DNA from: Baylisascaris procyonis
Taxonomy: Eukaryota > Nematoda > Chromadorea > Rhabditida > Ascarididae
Assembly (NCBI GenBank): GCA_037389465.1
Contig: JAZARR010000179.1
Coordinates: 2,204,501-2,268,500 of the forward strand
Length of the DNA: 64,000 nt
Direction: 5' to 3'
Shown here: positions 1 to 12,477 of the stretch, in pieces
Position numbering within the stretch: position 1 is the stretch's first letter
Layout of the letters: each line of letters opens with the position of its first letter
Program-made: the position numbers and the translations under genes
Notes under the pieces: model-generated
The model's database searches: none
What the model was told of the DNA's origin: nothing
Seen by the model: only the letters and a program-made list of their open reading frames with translations

Positions 1-2270
1 CGTTGCTTTGCTTCCCAAATAAGCTTTTCCCCCTCCCCTTCCCCCCCCCCCCCCAAAAATAATATCGCAAATCTTTCATCTCTGTCAAAACATAGATAAT
101 CGAAATCCGAATGCAGAAAAATGCGAACTTCTCATTCCCAACAAAAAAAAAGATGAATTTTTGAAGAGAGAGAGATAGAGAGAGAGACATATTGCACTCG
201 GGTGTGTTCGTCTCTGGATGGCACGAGTTGTTATTTCTGCTTCTGTATTCCTATTTGCTGAAACGTTTTTTCATTGCTTAAGTATAGGTCGAAGTGGTGT
301 CTAATGTGCCATTTCCTCCTCACAATGGGCCATCCAAACGGAAAATCTCGTTGATCGGTTCGGCGGTGTATACCTGTGCTGTTTCACTTTTTATATACTA
401 CGTTGACAAGTCGACTGTCGCCTCGTCTCTCACACACACATACATACACACACATATACACTCATCTAACGATAAGCAAAGGTGTCACACAACACTCCTC
501 GGTCATGACAGCTGGTACACCTGTGCTCTTGCACCACTCACAGGTTTCTTTTTTACTAATTAATCAACCCCTTTTCAATGATCGTCTAGCCGTTCTTTCG
601 GTCCCTCTTTCTCAGCTAGTCATTCTCGCTTCTACCGACACAAATCTCGTGCTCTTTTTATAATGCTGACCTCTTTAACCATTTACTATTCTCATAATCT
701 TTCATGTTTCAATTATCTGAAATTCTCATTGCAGCAAGTTAATGTTTCATCTTCAGCTCAGTAATCATTTTCTATCATACGATCATTAAAAGCACTCTAT
801 TTGTCGCTTTCACTTCACGACTTCTTTGCCTAGGCAACAACTTGTAACGAGTTGCTGCCAGCTGTGATGATTTGTGCTCGAGAGACGTGTTGTCGGAAAG
901 AAGTTCGAGTTGGCACATGTGCAAGTCAACTCGGCTGTCACATGCTACTGCACAAAAAAAAAACATAGTACACGCTATCGCGCAAATTCATACTTGGCAC
1001 GAATTTGCAGCTTTACGCACGTCTCTCTCCTCTTTCTCTCCCTCTCAATGAACAAATAATGCGTCAATGAGATAAAGAAATAGATTTTTGAAGGGTTATA
1101 ATACGATAAGTACCATCCGAACGTTTCATTATTTATGATGCGGATGAAATTTTCTAGAAATTATTCCTTGTTATAGGAAAATTGATTCTACAAGATGAAA
1201 ATGAAAAATGGAAACAACAAAAGCAATCATCATTAAAAATGCCACTTAGGTTGGCAGCATTGATATTTGATTGGTATGTTTTTATTTAACTCTGCAAGGA
1301 AATTTCTTCTATGACCCTTCCTCCCCTTCGAGAGTTCCTATCCAGACACAAATAGTCCATATTCCTATCGAGGCACAAACTCCAAATATCTTTGGCAGGA
1401 TGACCAATATTATACATTCATTCATTTGGAAAGTAAAGGACGAGTTGATTCTACCATCACCCCCAAGGATCGATCGCACATTCTGACCTCTCCCTACATC
1501 ACCTAGACGATCTACTCCCTAAACATAATACATATTTCGATACAATGCTCTATAATTACAAGCGATGAGACATAAAACGAAGACTGAAAATATTATAAAT
1601 ATTCCAATGCCTCTAACAACTACTTCTACAATTGTTTAATAAAAAATCGACAAAGAAGCCTGTCACTTATTCCTTCCATATGACCCCCATATAACCCATC
1701 ATTCAAAGGCAAAATAAGCAACTACTATTCGAAAAGAATTATAATTTTATACAAAAAAGGAAGTAGTCGAAGTTGAACCCTTATTATCCCCTTCTTTATC
1801 CTAATGCTGCGGTCACCACGATCAGCCCAGCACTCCTTTTCCCCTCTCCTTTACCCCATGAACCTCTCATGACGCTCAAATAAATCAACATTCCCTTGCA
1901 GCCACAATTTTAGCATTCGCGTGAGGAACCGCTATTACTATGATTAAATAATCCTTAATAATTCTCAAATTATGGTGTATTCCAATGAAAGAATCCATCA
2001 GAATCAAGAAATGAAAGCAATATGAGTAATAAGAATCGTCGAAAGGCGAATACGAAAACGAAAATCGATTCTATGGATCAAGCGACTCCATATTTGGCAC
2101 TTTTAACGTTTTTCGCTCATGCATTAAATTCCGACGAATTCGTTTACTTCAATCCCCATCGAGCATTGTTGCGCTCAGACACGTCAATTTCCGCATGAAT
2201 GCATCAACATTTCTGCTGCAGACCTCGTTCCCAAGCTCATCCAATAAAACGAAGAGTACAATCAACATCC
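1..2270. other. Gene-free A+T-rich stretch with simple-sequence patches
   Basis: I find no supportable gene here. It holds a C-run block near the left edge, a GA-rich tract around 164-188 and a CA/TA-type microsatellite around 430-460. Several short frames on both strands overlap these simple sequences and show no conserved motif. The rest is unremarkable A+T-rich DNA. Confidence 0.6.
29..54 (-). repeat. C-run block, G-quadruplex-capable on the minus strand
   Basis: Runs of 5, 4 and 14 C are separated by one or two T. Read on the minus strand this is a run-rich G tract that could fold as a G-quadruplex, because the 14-base run can supply two G-tracts. It is the first of several such tracts in the first 13 kb. 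The long homopolymer may also be inaccurate in an assembly. Confidence 0.7.
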
Positions 2271-2429
2271 CTCATTCCCTTTCCAATTCATCTCTATTTA
2301 TGAAAACAATATAAGCAATAAAAGAAACCTCAACAATGTCGAAATTACGTGACCATTCAGTCAAATCGAATCTGTAGGCCCAATTTGAAAGAGCTGTGTG
2401 CGCATAACGATCCTCATAGAATATCGACT

Positions 2430-2505
2430 TACGAGTTGATATCAAATCATGAACCGATGATGAGCATGATGGAAGACATGGAAATTTCTCCAATATTGCA
2501 CTGCA
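2430..2505 (-). other. Possible small internal exon, weak
   Basis: On the minus strand a TTGCAG acceptor-like site (near 2500-2505) is followed by about 70 bases and then a good donor, C|GTAAGT (near 2430). The enclosing minus-strand frame (2272-2511) is open for 79 codons but resembles no family I know. Joined in phase to the candidate first exon at 2993-3068, this segment reads only about 19 codons before a TGA just upstream of the donor. That argues against a simple coding join. Donor and acceptor words occur often by chance in A+T-rich DNA. Confidence 0.15.
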
Positions 2506-2885
2506 ATTCAATTATAATTAAACGATAAGAGCAGAATACAACAATCTAATAACAACACTAGCACAACATAATAATACAACTCTATTCCCTTCTACAAGTA
2601 CAATTAAATCGCAGTTCTTTACACAATTTTCATGAAAACCTGGCGTTTTATTCCATAACACAACAATAAGCCGTTTGTGCTTTAGAAATTAGATAACGCA
2701 TCACACCACTGAAAATATCATAGCGTAACAGAATCGTCTGAATCGTCGCTTTACCTACATCGTCTAGCTACATCTATCGCATATTTCTTAAATAATTTGA
2801 TACTAGATTGCTACATTTTTGAAGAATAATTGCAAAATAACGGTATTGCAACGCAATTATATATGCTGATTGCAAAGTTTCTGGG

Positions 2886-2992
2886 CTGCGAATTACAATG
2901 AATAGAAAATAGACGCCTACGGATCGACCCGCCTTGACCATAGAACGCCTATATACATTATAAAAAAATGCAGGCAGAAGAAAATAACTTAC
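2886..2992 (-). other. Candidate short intron after the signal-peptide exon
   Basis: On the minus strand the segment begins GTAAGTTATTTTCTTCTG and ends in a pyrimidine-rich stretch with TTCGCAG. Its 107-bp length is typical of short invertebrate introns. Support is limited to the two splice-like ends, and the joined frame stops after nine codons. Confidence 0.18.
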
Positions 2993-3068
2993 CGCCTGCG
3001 GTCACAAATGAATAGCCTCGCATGACCATCACCAACAACTGCAACACGACTATCCTCATCCATCTCAT
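2993..3068 (-). CDS. Candidate signal-peptide first exon of an unknown gene
   Basis: On the minus strand an ATG at 3068 opens a frame starting MRWMRIVVLQLLVMV and continuing to about residue 25. It has a basic start, then a hydrophobic core, then a more polar end (YSFVTAG), which is the layout of a secretion signal. The frame runs straight into a near-consensus splice donor, G|GTAAGTT, with GT at 2991-2992. An acceptor with a pyrimidine-rich lead lies 107 bp on and would start exon 2 at 2885, but that join reaches a stop after about nine codons. The frame also extends upstream without an ATG for about 29 codons, through a second hydrophobic stretch, to a TAA. An overlapping upstream ATG frame of 16 codons ends at the same ATGA. 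The pattern is suggestive, but no family is recognised and the gene body was not found. Confidence 0.25.
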
Positions 3069-3339
3069 CGATTGTTGTTCGCCAACGACGACACACAGCA
3101 CGAGCACGATAACATGAGACTGGATGGCATCTTTAATATAAACATCCCTTCGTTAAACTTGCTAATAGCAAATGTAGTCTCACATCATACTAAACAACAC
3201 CAGAAATCAATAGCAAAAAATCAACGACAATAAGCAATAAGAAAAAAGTTCGCCCTCATATCTACTCAACCAGAAGTTCGAACACCTCAAGTAAGCCTGC
3301 GATACGCATGTCCAGCAAGCACAACTTCATAAACTGGAG

Positions 3340-3445
3340 GAACTGGAAAGGAGCGAAAAGGGATATTAGAGTACGGGAGAGCGGAGATGGAGGATAAGAG
3401 TTGGGGGTGGGGGAGGGGGAGATCGCGAGAGATAGACGTAGGTGG
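3340..3445 (+). repeat. Purine-rich tract with G runs
   Basis: More than 100 bases are almost all A and G, ending in three consecutive runs of five G near 3403-3419. Strongly asymmetric purine tracts can form triplex DNA, and the G runs approach a quadruplex motif but supply only three adjacent tracts. No coding content is seen. Confidence 0.6.
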
Positions 3446-4056
3446 AAACTAAATCTCTCAGAAATATGGCAAGCCGAATGAAATAACTGACAAGTACAAT
3501 TGAGTTCTTATATTCTATTCGATCGATTCAATTAATGCATAATCCTATATAAAGTTAGAAGAATAAAGTCATAAAGTTCGAATCAACAAGTATGTTACCT
3601 TTGGAAAATCATAAGAAGTATTTCCTCGGGTAGATCATTGATGCTCATTTTACGATCGGTTTTCTTCAAAGAAGGCGCCATTTTCATTGCTCACATTCGT
3701 ATTGAATGCAACACTTGCCAATTGATTATCGCAATAATATGCTTCGTACGTGAGGAAAAAAGTTCGAATAACGCTGAAAAAAAGAGAGAGACGATTATGA
3801 GAGAAAAAAAAACAAAGGACACCACAGTGTAAAACACGTTTGCTAGACGATATTGATTTACATTCACATGTTACATCACAACGGAAATATTATGAAACAA
3901 AAAACATTGAAACATCATTTGTTAATTCTTCGTAAATTAAATAAACATTTTATGATACAAAAAACGAAGCGAAAAAAAAACGATTTTTTGAGAAAGTGAA
4001 GCATTTGAGAGAATGTGAGCACAGTAAGGTAGGATAGGGGGTCAATGTGAGAGGAC

Positions 4057-4078
4057 GGGGTTGGTGGGAGGGAATGGG
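4057..4078 (+). other. G-quadruplex consensus
   Basis: Four G-tracts (GGGG, GGG, GGG, GGG) are separated by loops of 5, 1 and 3 bases, which meets the usual G3+N1-7 rule. It lies in a G-rich purine stretch from about 4020 to 4320. That stretch also carries unrelated short frames on both strands, which I attribute to composition. Confidence 0.65.
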
Positions 4079-4592
4079 AGCAGTTCAATTTCAGCTATGA
4101 ATCTTATCGCCTACCGCTTATTGGAACGTCAACATAGTTCACTGTCAAATGTTGTATAAGAAAAACGTCTGGCAATGGTAGTATTTCTCGGTGGGATTGC
4201 TCAAAAATGCAAACTTCGAGAACGAAGGAGGAGAGTGGGTCATTGCGGAGGAGACGAGGGGAAAACGGGCCAAAGGGGGAAAAGGAGGACAGTAGGCTTA
4301 CAGGCTTACAAACGTTCATAAATGGCTGTACCATAAAGCAAACGCTACTGGATATTTCCCATAATCCCTCTTCCTCCTACTTTTTTTTCAATTTCACCGG
4401 AAATCAACATTATTGTGAACGCTAAATTCCACGTACGACGTATACAGCATATATAAAATAAATTGATCAGTTAATAAAAAAGACTACATGGAAGATGATT
4501 CGAGTTAAGGATTGTACAAATGTCGGAGCCAGAAGACTCCATATTGATGTGGCCTATAACTGATGGAACGTATTGTTCAGGTAGCATTCATG

Positions 4593-4652
4593 GCTAATTA
4601 CAGCCTTTCACCTGTACAATATACAATATGCAGATGAAAGGCTGTAAATAGC
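4593..4652. other. Near-perfect 22-position hairpin
   Basis: Arm 4593-4614 pairs with arm 4631-4652 at 20 of 22 positions, the exceptions being A4597/A4648 and C4611/A4634. The loop is 16 nt. Each arm carries the AGCCTTTCA word or its complement. Size and shape resemble an animal microRNA precursor, but pairing below the arms is poor and I do not recognise a known microRNA in either arm. It could equally be a tiny inverted-repeat element. The pairing is directly visible; any RNA function is inference. Confidence 0.5.
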
Positions 4653-4659
4653 AACAGTG

Positions 4660-7600
4660 TTGCATATGGGAGATTGCATACACCACATAAAACAGATGAA
4701 TAAACAACGTCGTGCACGGGAAATTCACATGCCTCAAAAGCATAAAAATATGACAAAAGAAAGAATAAATAAACAATAGAAGATTGTCGTAAGCGTTATC
4801 CACTATCCAGCGGGGGTTCCATTCAAGCACCGTGGGAACATTCACATACAGAACCCTTCAGAGTGCATTTGCACTATTTAACATCAAAGGTTCAATGAAT
4901 GTTTTTCCAATCGAATATCAACCATTATCACCTTATCACCTTCAATCATCAATAATACCCTCTTAGCTTTGTGCACAAAGAACAATTCTCCCTCTGCGCT
5001 ATTTATAAACATAGGAAGAATTCATATCAAATAATATATGGGCACTTTTTATTAGTTAATAAAATAGAAAATATTTCCTTTCAGGATTTTGTCAGTCGTA
5101 ACAAATTGATAAAATTATGGCGTTAAAAGTGGAAAAAAAATTTCTGCAAATATCGCAAAAAAAAAAAAAAAACCATCAACATGAGCGTTTCTCGTCCACT
5201 GCTATGAGTGAATGCAAGCAAACTGCTGCTTTCGGCAATGTCGGGTATATTCTATAATCATTGGTATAACAGAAAAAAAAAGCGAAAATAAATAAAACAC
5301 ATGTGGAAAAATCACTATCTTATCTATATTTCAAAAAATTCCCATCAGCTGTCAATAAAAATAGCAGTATAAACAATAAAAACACATAAAACACATGTTT
5401 AGCTACCTTAAAGCAACGAATATTCCCGATTAAAACATCAAAGATCAGCCACCAACATCACTGCACAACATCTGAATTAACTGAAGGGAGACACGAAAAC
5501 GCTGATGCAAGTAGATCAGAAAAGTAAAGTCCTCTCTTCTACTTGTCCGTTGAAATCTGCAGCTTATACTGCTATATTTTACAGCTTGTAGATAGTGTCA
5601 CAGATGCATGAGCAACTCATATAAGCGCAACGTCGAGATGACACCTTAAATATGCTAGCATATCTCCTATGACCGTGCTTTCCCTATACACCTCTATATC
5701 GACATTCTTCATTACCATCAAGTAAATCACCATGCAATTTCAGGTGTGCTTAGAAAACTACAGGTAGGGAAATGGAAAAACAACCTCCCAGTTCACCTGT
5801 GACCCTCTGATCTTCAACTTCCATAAATCACTCAACTCTTGATTTCACAAAAACACCAAATTTAGGGCACAAATATTCAACCACATTCAATAAATCGCTA
5901 AGAGAGTCCCTATTTTCTTTAACAGCTTCATATCAGTAATTTCCATGCAACTCTCAACGAACAACACATCTATTGATAACATATAAAATATCTACTTGGC
6001 TGAAAACAAAACGAGAACAGAAATGCAAATCACTTCGTCAAAAAAGTCATTTCAAATTTAAAAGTGACAAATCCTCAATAAAGGAACCCCCCCCCCCCCT
6101 CTCACCTCTTCCTATTCGAACATTTTGAACCAATAGACGAAACTAGACAAAATCAAGGGCATAAAATCAATTATAAACATTATAGACGAGGTGTGAGAGC
6201 AGAGGAAACTAGACGGGCTGAAATTCGAGAAAAAAAAAAATCGAAGAAAATTAGTTCATTGACATTAAAAGCTTTGAAATATTTTCTTTCTTTGATATCA
6301 ACTCAAATTACAAATGAAAGATTTTTTAAAACATTATTAATGCGTCAATTCATTTCAAATTGATCGAAGATCGCAACAAATTTATATCGTCAAAAAATAA
6401 AACATTAAAAAAAATAAATAAATAAATAATATTCAAATTTTCCACATAATTGGAGAAAATATTCAAATTCAATCGTTTCAAAATTTCCGTTGCAAAGTGC
6501 CTCAATAAAATCGATTAATGCACAACATAATTTATTATCAAAGGTCATGATAAATGATAGAGATGAATATCTCATTTTCTGATCTTAATCTTCATTAGTT
6601 CATCAATAAAATCTTAGAGGGACATAGAAAATAGAAATTATCAATAATCATTTCTGTGAAGAAAATAAAATTGTTTTCATTAAGAGTAATATTTAATCAT
6701 ACTTAATTAAAATCATTTCATATATATCTTTAAAAGCAATTTTCTCTCTTTAAAAAAAATCAAAGATAGCTTCTCTCAAGATTTGAGCCATCACTTATTT
6801 CTTCCGTTGGTTTCATCTCAGCGATATTAGTAACCAATAGGAAACAAGATCCCCATCTATACACATTTAATATATAATCACCTTAATTTTTTATTTTCAT
6901 AATAACTAACCTTTTGTATTTTTTTTTCATATGGAAGAAGAAAACCCATAGAAAACCCCACATAAAATGAGAAATTGGTGCATGGTATCAGTCCATAATT
7001 GAATATATTGACCGTCTAACAAAGTTCCTTAAAAAAAAAAAAAACGAATAAAAAGCGATTCTTTTCTTTTAATCACAAGTAAATCAATCTCTTCGCTAAT
7101 ATAATAAAGCTAAAAATAAACGCTATATCATAACGGAAGGAGCAAAAATAGTGAGCTAAATTATTGGGGGAAAAAAAATTGGTATCACGCCGATGCAATC
7201 ATTGAAAGTCAAAGAATGCGGGCCCTCTTGGCGCACCACTCAGACTGGAAGTCACGCAATCAGACCGGTGCCAGTTCTGATGACCAACAAACTCGGATCC
7301 GTTCTCGCCTTCTTTTGCACTCCTAGAACAACCAACCAAAATATCATCACAGTTCATTCCCTCAACGAACAACTCAACAATCGCACTTTAAATCGATCAC
7401 ACCGCTAGTGATTAGCACATGTACCAGAGATAGCCAGTTAGAATGATATTGATGCGGGCACGTGAAACCGAGAGATTGATGGGATCGAGGTGGACAGGGT
7501 TGAGAAGGGAAAGGGGAGTGGGGCATGAGGAGAATATACAGCAGACTTGAACTTTTACAAGTGCCTTGCTAAGGATTAGTGATCAACCTGTCCCTTCGAA

Positions 7601-7730
7601 GAATAAAAGTGCATCGCGGTTACCGATAAATCAAATGAAAATTAAACGTCATTAATTAAACGTCCCCCTCCCCAATGATTTCTTCTCATAGAAGAATCAA
7701 TTCTCCAACCAATTCTTTCCACAGAAGTGC
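4660..7730. other. Gene-free stretch
   Basis: No gene, RNA gene or mobile element is recognisable. Short A runs, one 10-base C run near 6090 and TAAA-type simple sequence near 6410-6430 are the only structure seen. One perfect octamer ATGCAAAT is at 6023-6030. Confidence 0.6.
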
Positions 7731-7733
7731 CAA

Positions 7734-7755
7734 CCCCCTCCCCCTCCCCCTCCCC
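7734..7755 (-). other. G-quadruplex consensus on the minus strand
   Basis: C-runs of 5, 5, 5 and 4 are separated by single T residues, so the minus strand carries four G-tracts with one-base loops. This is among the most stable forms of the motif on paper and stands out in A+T-rich surroundings. Confidence 0.75.
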
Positions 7756-8050
7756 TCTAATTTTATTCAACCTATTTAAGAAATGAACCTCACATAAAAC
7801 GATAACCGGTTGGAGAGATAATTAGTAATCACGACGTTGAATAGAGAATTACAAGGGTAAACTCTGACTTCATTTCAATAACCATGAACTGCATTTTTCC
7901 ATACTCAAACGCTCAAAACAAATCATTCACTAATGTAAACAAACAAAAAAATTGGTACATTTCGTGCATACTATTATTAAATCAGCGATCTTTGATCTGT
8001 GCTTTACAGTATTCTAATCCATACGCGATTGCAACTTTATAGAAATTGAA

Positions 8051-8058
8051 TGACGTCA
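8051..8058. promoter_or_regulatory. Perfect CRE palindrome TGACGTCA
   Basis: An eight-base CREB/ATF-type palindrome, one of five perfect copies in the window (also 15193, 22327, 30808 and 61873). It is a motif match only. Confidence 0.3.
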
Positions 8059-9180
8059 TCAATTTCCAAAAGTTTGACTAAAATACATCTAACCATGCAA
8101 AAATTAAGAACTACCCTCCACAACTAAAATAGATCTAAATAAAAATATTAGAAAAATTGAATATTACTCATTTCTCATTTTCCCCTCAAAGAATACTCAT
8201 AGGAAAAATGCAAGAATGAAAAAATTATGTAATTCCCCTACTCCAGCCTTTTCTTAAATCTTTCATCGTCTCTCCACCCCTTCTTCCTGTCTCAATTTCT
8301 TTTCCTTACTAAACAACCAAAATTTACCTTCATTTTTGGTCACCAAATCTTTCTTCCCGTCAACAATCCCGTCTTTGAAAGACACCAGAGTACTCTCAAG
8401 TCTCGTCAGGAAGAAAATTAATCGTTAAAAAATCTTCCTTGTTGAAATTAAAACGCACATCACAGATCACAGTCAAAATGGAGACAACGAAAGAAGTACG
8501 TAAAATGAGACGCTAGATGCATTAGATAGACGGCTTGTGATTACACAACACATTCGACACTCAAATGAGGCTAGACAATTAATTTCCTCTGCATTTTAGA
8601 TGCAATCTTCTAGCATAGGTCAGGTATACATATTAAGCGTGACCTGAGGTAACAACCACAGGATAATATGAAATAGCAGTGCTCTATGTTATGAATGGTT
8701 CGGATATTGCAATTTCATAAATTTCAAACGACATCCGCAAGATGGGATTGGGAAATAGGTGGTGAGGAAGTTCGTGAACTATCCTTCCTCTCTTTGATAT
8801 CCTAATCACTTTCCCACTTCAACATTACAAGAGAAAAATTTATAAACATCTATAATGTTAAGCACACGCTCAAATATTGGGCCATATGCTCGTCGAATAG
8901 TTCAATTCTAAATAAACTTCGTCAGAAAAAAAGCACTAATGACGATGGATAATTCAAGAACCAATTAAACAAGAATAGCTGCATCCTTCTAGTTCATGAC
9001 TATGAAACACTGCAAGAAGCAGCACAGTGCGCAATTTACGCCCATCTCCGCGTCTTTCCTCTTTCCCACCAACAAGAAGGTAGAAAAAGGAGATGCTACG
9101 GCCAGATGGGAGCGGGGTGGGGGAGGTAATTGATCCTTTACAGGCTTTTTAAATGTCAACCAATGTAATCCTATCCTTCA

Positions 9181-9203
9181 CCCCCACCCCCTCCCCCCCC
9201 CCC
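9181..9203 (-). other. C-run tract, G-quadruplex-capable on the minus strand
   Basis: C-runs of 5, 5 and 11 are separated by A and T. The 11-base run can supply two G-tracts on the minus strand, so a quadruplex is possible. A related G-rich patch on the plus strand lies just upstream, near 9109-9125. Confidence 0.6.
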
Positions 9204-10358
9204 AATGACCATCATAAAACGTAGATAAGCATTTCAATTGTGGGCAATAAAATGCCGACTCACTCATATTATGAGGGATAACCTACATCACATCCGCCCT
9301 CTAGTGGTGAATATAAACATCAAGAACACATGGATATAATCAAGCAAGAGGGCGCTAAATGAGACCTCCTCGTTCAAAATGCATTCGGTGCGCACTTTCA
9401 ACTGAACACAAAACTATCGAGAAAGGGAGGGAGAGAGGTTGGCAGAGAAAGAGTGTAAAAGGCAAAAAAGCAATAGCACCGCCCTGTCGAGTCGGCTGGC
9501 TATTGCCTAAGTGATCGCTCCACCCCCACCCACTATTCCAGACATATGTGCCTGTCATTATTTACACACACCTCTTATAGTTTGGCATCGTTTATGTGCA
9601 ACTCAAAATAAGCTGCCATCTTATGCATGTGTTTAAATACCTCAGTAAGCCTTTAATTGTCACACCAATCCACTCATTCCACTATCCAACATGATGCCCC
9701 ATCATCAACAATAACTAAAGGAAGAGTTGAGACGAGTATGTAAACATATGAGATGAAGGTGGATAAAAGAAGGGAAGAGGGTGAGGAAGAATAAATGGAA
9801 GTGCATCGTATTTTGTTGCAGTACCCACTCTATGAGATCTAAACGCCAATTAAACAATTAAACACTTTTTTTATAAGTACAGATAAGAAAAGAAATTTGG
9901 TAGAACTTGTTATGCAAGGTGCACTATAAAAGTGAACCAATGCGAACAACCGCCTTACTTATCAGAGTCACACTTACCCTCCGCCCCCCTTCGTATTTCT
10001 CCCTTCCCCTTCCATCCTCTCTTCTCCACGACCAACCAAAAGGAATGTAAAAACAACCTTTCACCCCCACCCCCACTTAAAAAGCAACAAGGTTTTTTTT
10101 TGCACTGATATACTTCAAAGTGGTTTAAAATGAGTTTTCTTGTCTGTAATACAGTTTCGGACCCAATAATTTATATGCAATCTAGAAATAATATAGATGA
10201 CTGTGCTTATTCCCAACCGCTTATAAACTGCAATCAACTTCAATTCATTTAAACTTCAAGTTGCTTTGAATCACCCCCTCCCTCCCTCCACCTCCTTTAA
10301 TTAGAATGTTTCTGTTGTAGATGATAGGTGTTACATTTCGAAACGTTATTTTCTACTA

Positions 10359-10361
<3 letters not shown>

Positions 10362-10407
<46 letters not shown>
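10362..10407. repeat. (AT)n microsatellite
   Basis: A pure alternating AT tract of about 46 bases, with no coding meaning. Confidence 0.95.
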
Positions 10408-11327
10408 CCTCCAATAAAAATTGAAACTATTATGAGATGTAAGATTCCAACAAACAGCGGAAATATAGATATCAATAAAACCATTTCACTTTATTATAAA
10501 TGTCCTCTCTCTCTCTCTATACCTCTCTCCCTCTATCTTTTCTCTTCATTCTCAAGCGATACGCCTTTTCTCGACAAATGCGATAACATTCAACGGTCAA
10601 TAAATACAATTAATGAGGACAAATTCTAAAAACGCAACAACACGCATAACACAAATTCCTTTCTATCTTTTCCCTATAATGCCTCTATGAATGCTCTGCT
10701 TCTCTAATATTCGATGAAAAATAAATAGGTGGTGATAAAAGATGCCCGATTTATGATAAGTAAAGATAAATGATTCGATGAGATAGCAAGATGAATGATG
10801 ATATTCAAGAAGAGGAAATCACTCAATGACCGACCGGTAAAAATAATAACGATGTGCTTAAATTTGAGATACACTCATTTCCCAATGCAATCATCACCTC
10901 ACAATGATGCAACTATAAATCAATGTACGTTGAAAAATGGCCAAACATGTGCATTCACTGTTTACGGTAATGCACTCTGCACACTTCGATCATATATCAG
11001 ATACATCCCATACAAGCGAATTCATACGTATTACCTTTCCAGTAATCTCAATATCCACCCCCTCCTACTCCAGTACTGCCTCCCCCAACCAATCCACTTC
11101 TGGATTTAATAATGCCTTTTTATTAAATAATATTCAACTTAAATTACTTGACTGATAGAGATTAAAAAATAGCAACACTTTACTACTATAATGTGACAAA
11201 ATGTTGACAAAACTGTTCGCAAACTCATGTCTAACCGAATGCCATTCTTTAGAAAAAAACTTAATAGCATACTCGATCATTCCTTTACCCCTTCCTTCAA
11301 CCAAACAACCACTTTACGAGCAAAAAC

Positions 11328-11329
<2 letters not shown>

Positions 11330-11388
<59 letters not shown>

Positions 11389-11475
11389 TTATATATTTGT
11401 ATATTTATATATTTATATTTATATTTATATTTATATTTATTTATTTGTTTATTTATAGTTGTATTTATATTTTAC
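11330..11475. repeat. (AT)n microsatellite grading into TTTATA-type repeat
   Basis: About 50 bases of pure AT are followed by roughly 90 bases of degenerate TTTATA and TTTAT units. Open frames through it read Tyr-Ile and Leu-Tyr repeats and are spurious. Confidence 0.95.
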
Positions 11476-12017
11476 TTGTTTATATTTATATTTGAATATT
11501 TACATTTAAAATTAGCCTATCCTCTCGGAACAGAATTTTGCACTGTTAAGAATAAAAAACGATTTAAAAAAGTAACTGGCCAGAAGATGACGATGCAACC
11601 GATAAAGTAGAAACAATGAAAAGTGCAAGTGATGGATGTCATGTTTAAAGAGATAAAACCCGGATATATTCACCTGAAAGCATTGAAAGGAAATTCTACG
11701 ATTACCGTAACAAATCCAAATATAGACGCAATACGATATGAAATGCTTCTGCAAACATGCCTACATTCGAACATATGGCGAGGAACATTTCGATGAATAG
11801 ATAATTGGATAGATGAAAATACTATAGCTCTATTAACTGATGCAAAACAGAACAAATACGCTGAGTGCTATAATCTCGATGTTTTAGGGAATGATCAGTT
11901 TATATGGTTGATGGGTAATAGCTTCGTTTTATACAACAATGAAGGAGTCTTGGGTAAATACGCACCATTGTATGGGCAACTGCAAATAGGAAGGAATATG
12001 AATCTGAAAACGCCATC

Positions 12018-12200
12018 GAAAATGAGAGAGGTTAGGGAAAGTGGTGAAAGAAAAGTGAAAGGTTAAGAAGGGTGATGCAGGAATAAAGGGGAGATTTAGT
12101 GAGGTGGTCAGGAAGGAAAGGGAATAGAAAGGATCGTGAAGGAAGAGGAATGGACCTGCAAGATCGATAAAGGAAGAAAAAACGATTCAGAAAGATGACA
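12018..12200 (+). repeat. Long purine-rich tract
   Basis: About 180 bases are dominated by A and G, with recurring GGAAG, GAAAGG and GTGA words and few pyrimidines. The order is irregular, so it is not a clean tandem repeat. Similar tracts occur at 3340-3445 and 54985-55105. Confidence 0.6.
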
Positions 12201-12477
12201 GTAAACAAACATATGAGGAACTGCTATATTCGTCCAGCAAAGCTCTCCTCTTCCTAAATAAATACCGCAAACGCATATATCACGTAAGGTTCATTGTTGA
12301 TCAGCCGAGTATATTTGAAGGATATTTCTATATTTAACTTGCTGATAATAGCTCTCAAAGATAATGATTCATACTGATAACAATCCTTTTTGTTTGATTT
12401 ATATGTCGATAATCTCCCCACAAACAACACAAAATCTCACACTTGCTGGATACGTTTTTCACCACCTACCGTGACGT

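Larger units (their letters stand above)
7760..12470. other. Gene-free stretch with microsatellites and polypyrimidine patches
   Basis: No gene is supportable. Contents include pyrimidine-rich patches near 8220-8300 and 9970-10080, a perfect TGACGTCA palindrome at 8051-8058, (AT)n tracts and a purine-rich block at 12018-12200. The 60-127-codon frames around 11200-11610 come from the TA repeat (Tyr-Ile repeats) and are not genes. Confidence 0.6.

Noticed and set aside
11201..11610. Open frames of 85 and 127 codons on the plus strand
   Set aside because: They are Tyr-Ile and Leu-Tyr repeats produced by the AT and TTTATA microsatellite.
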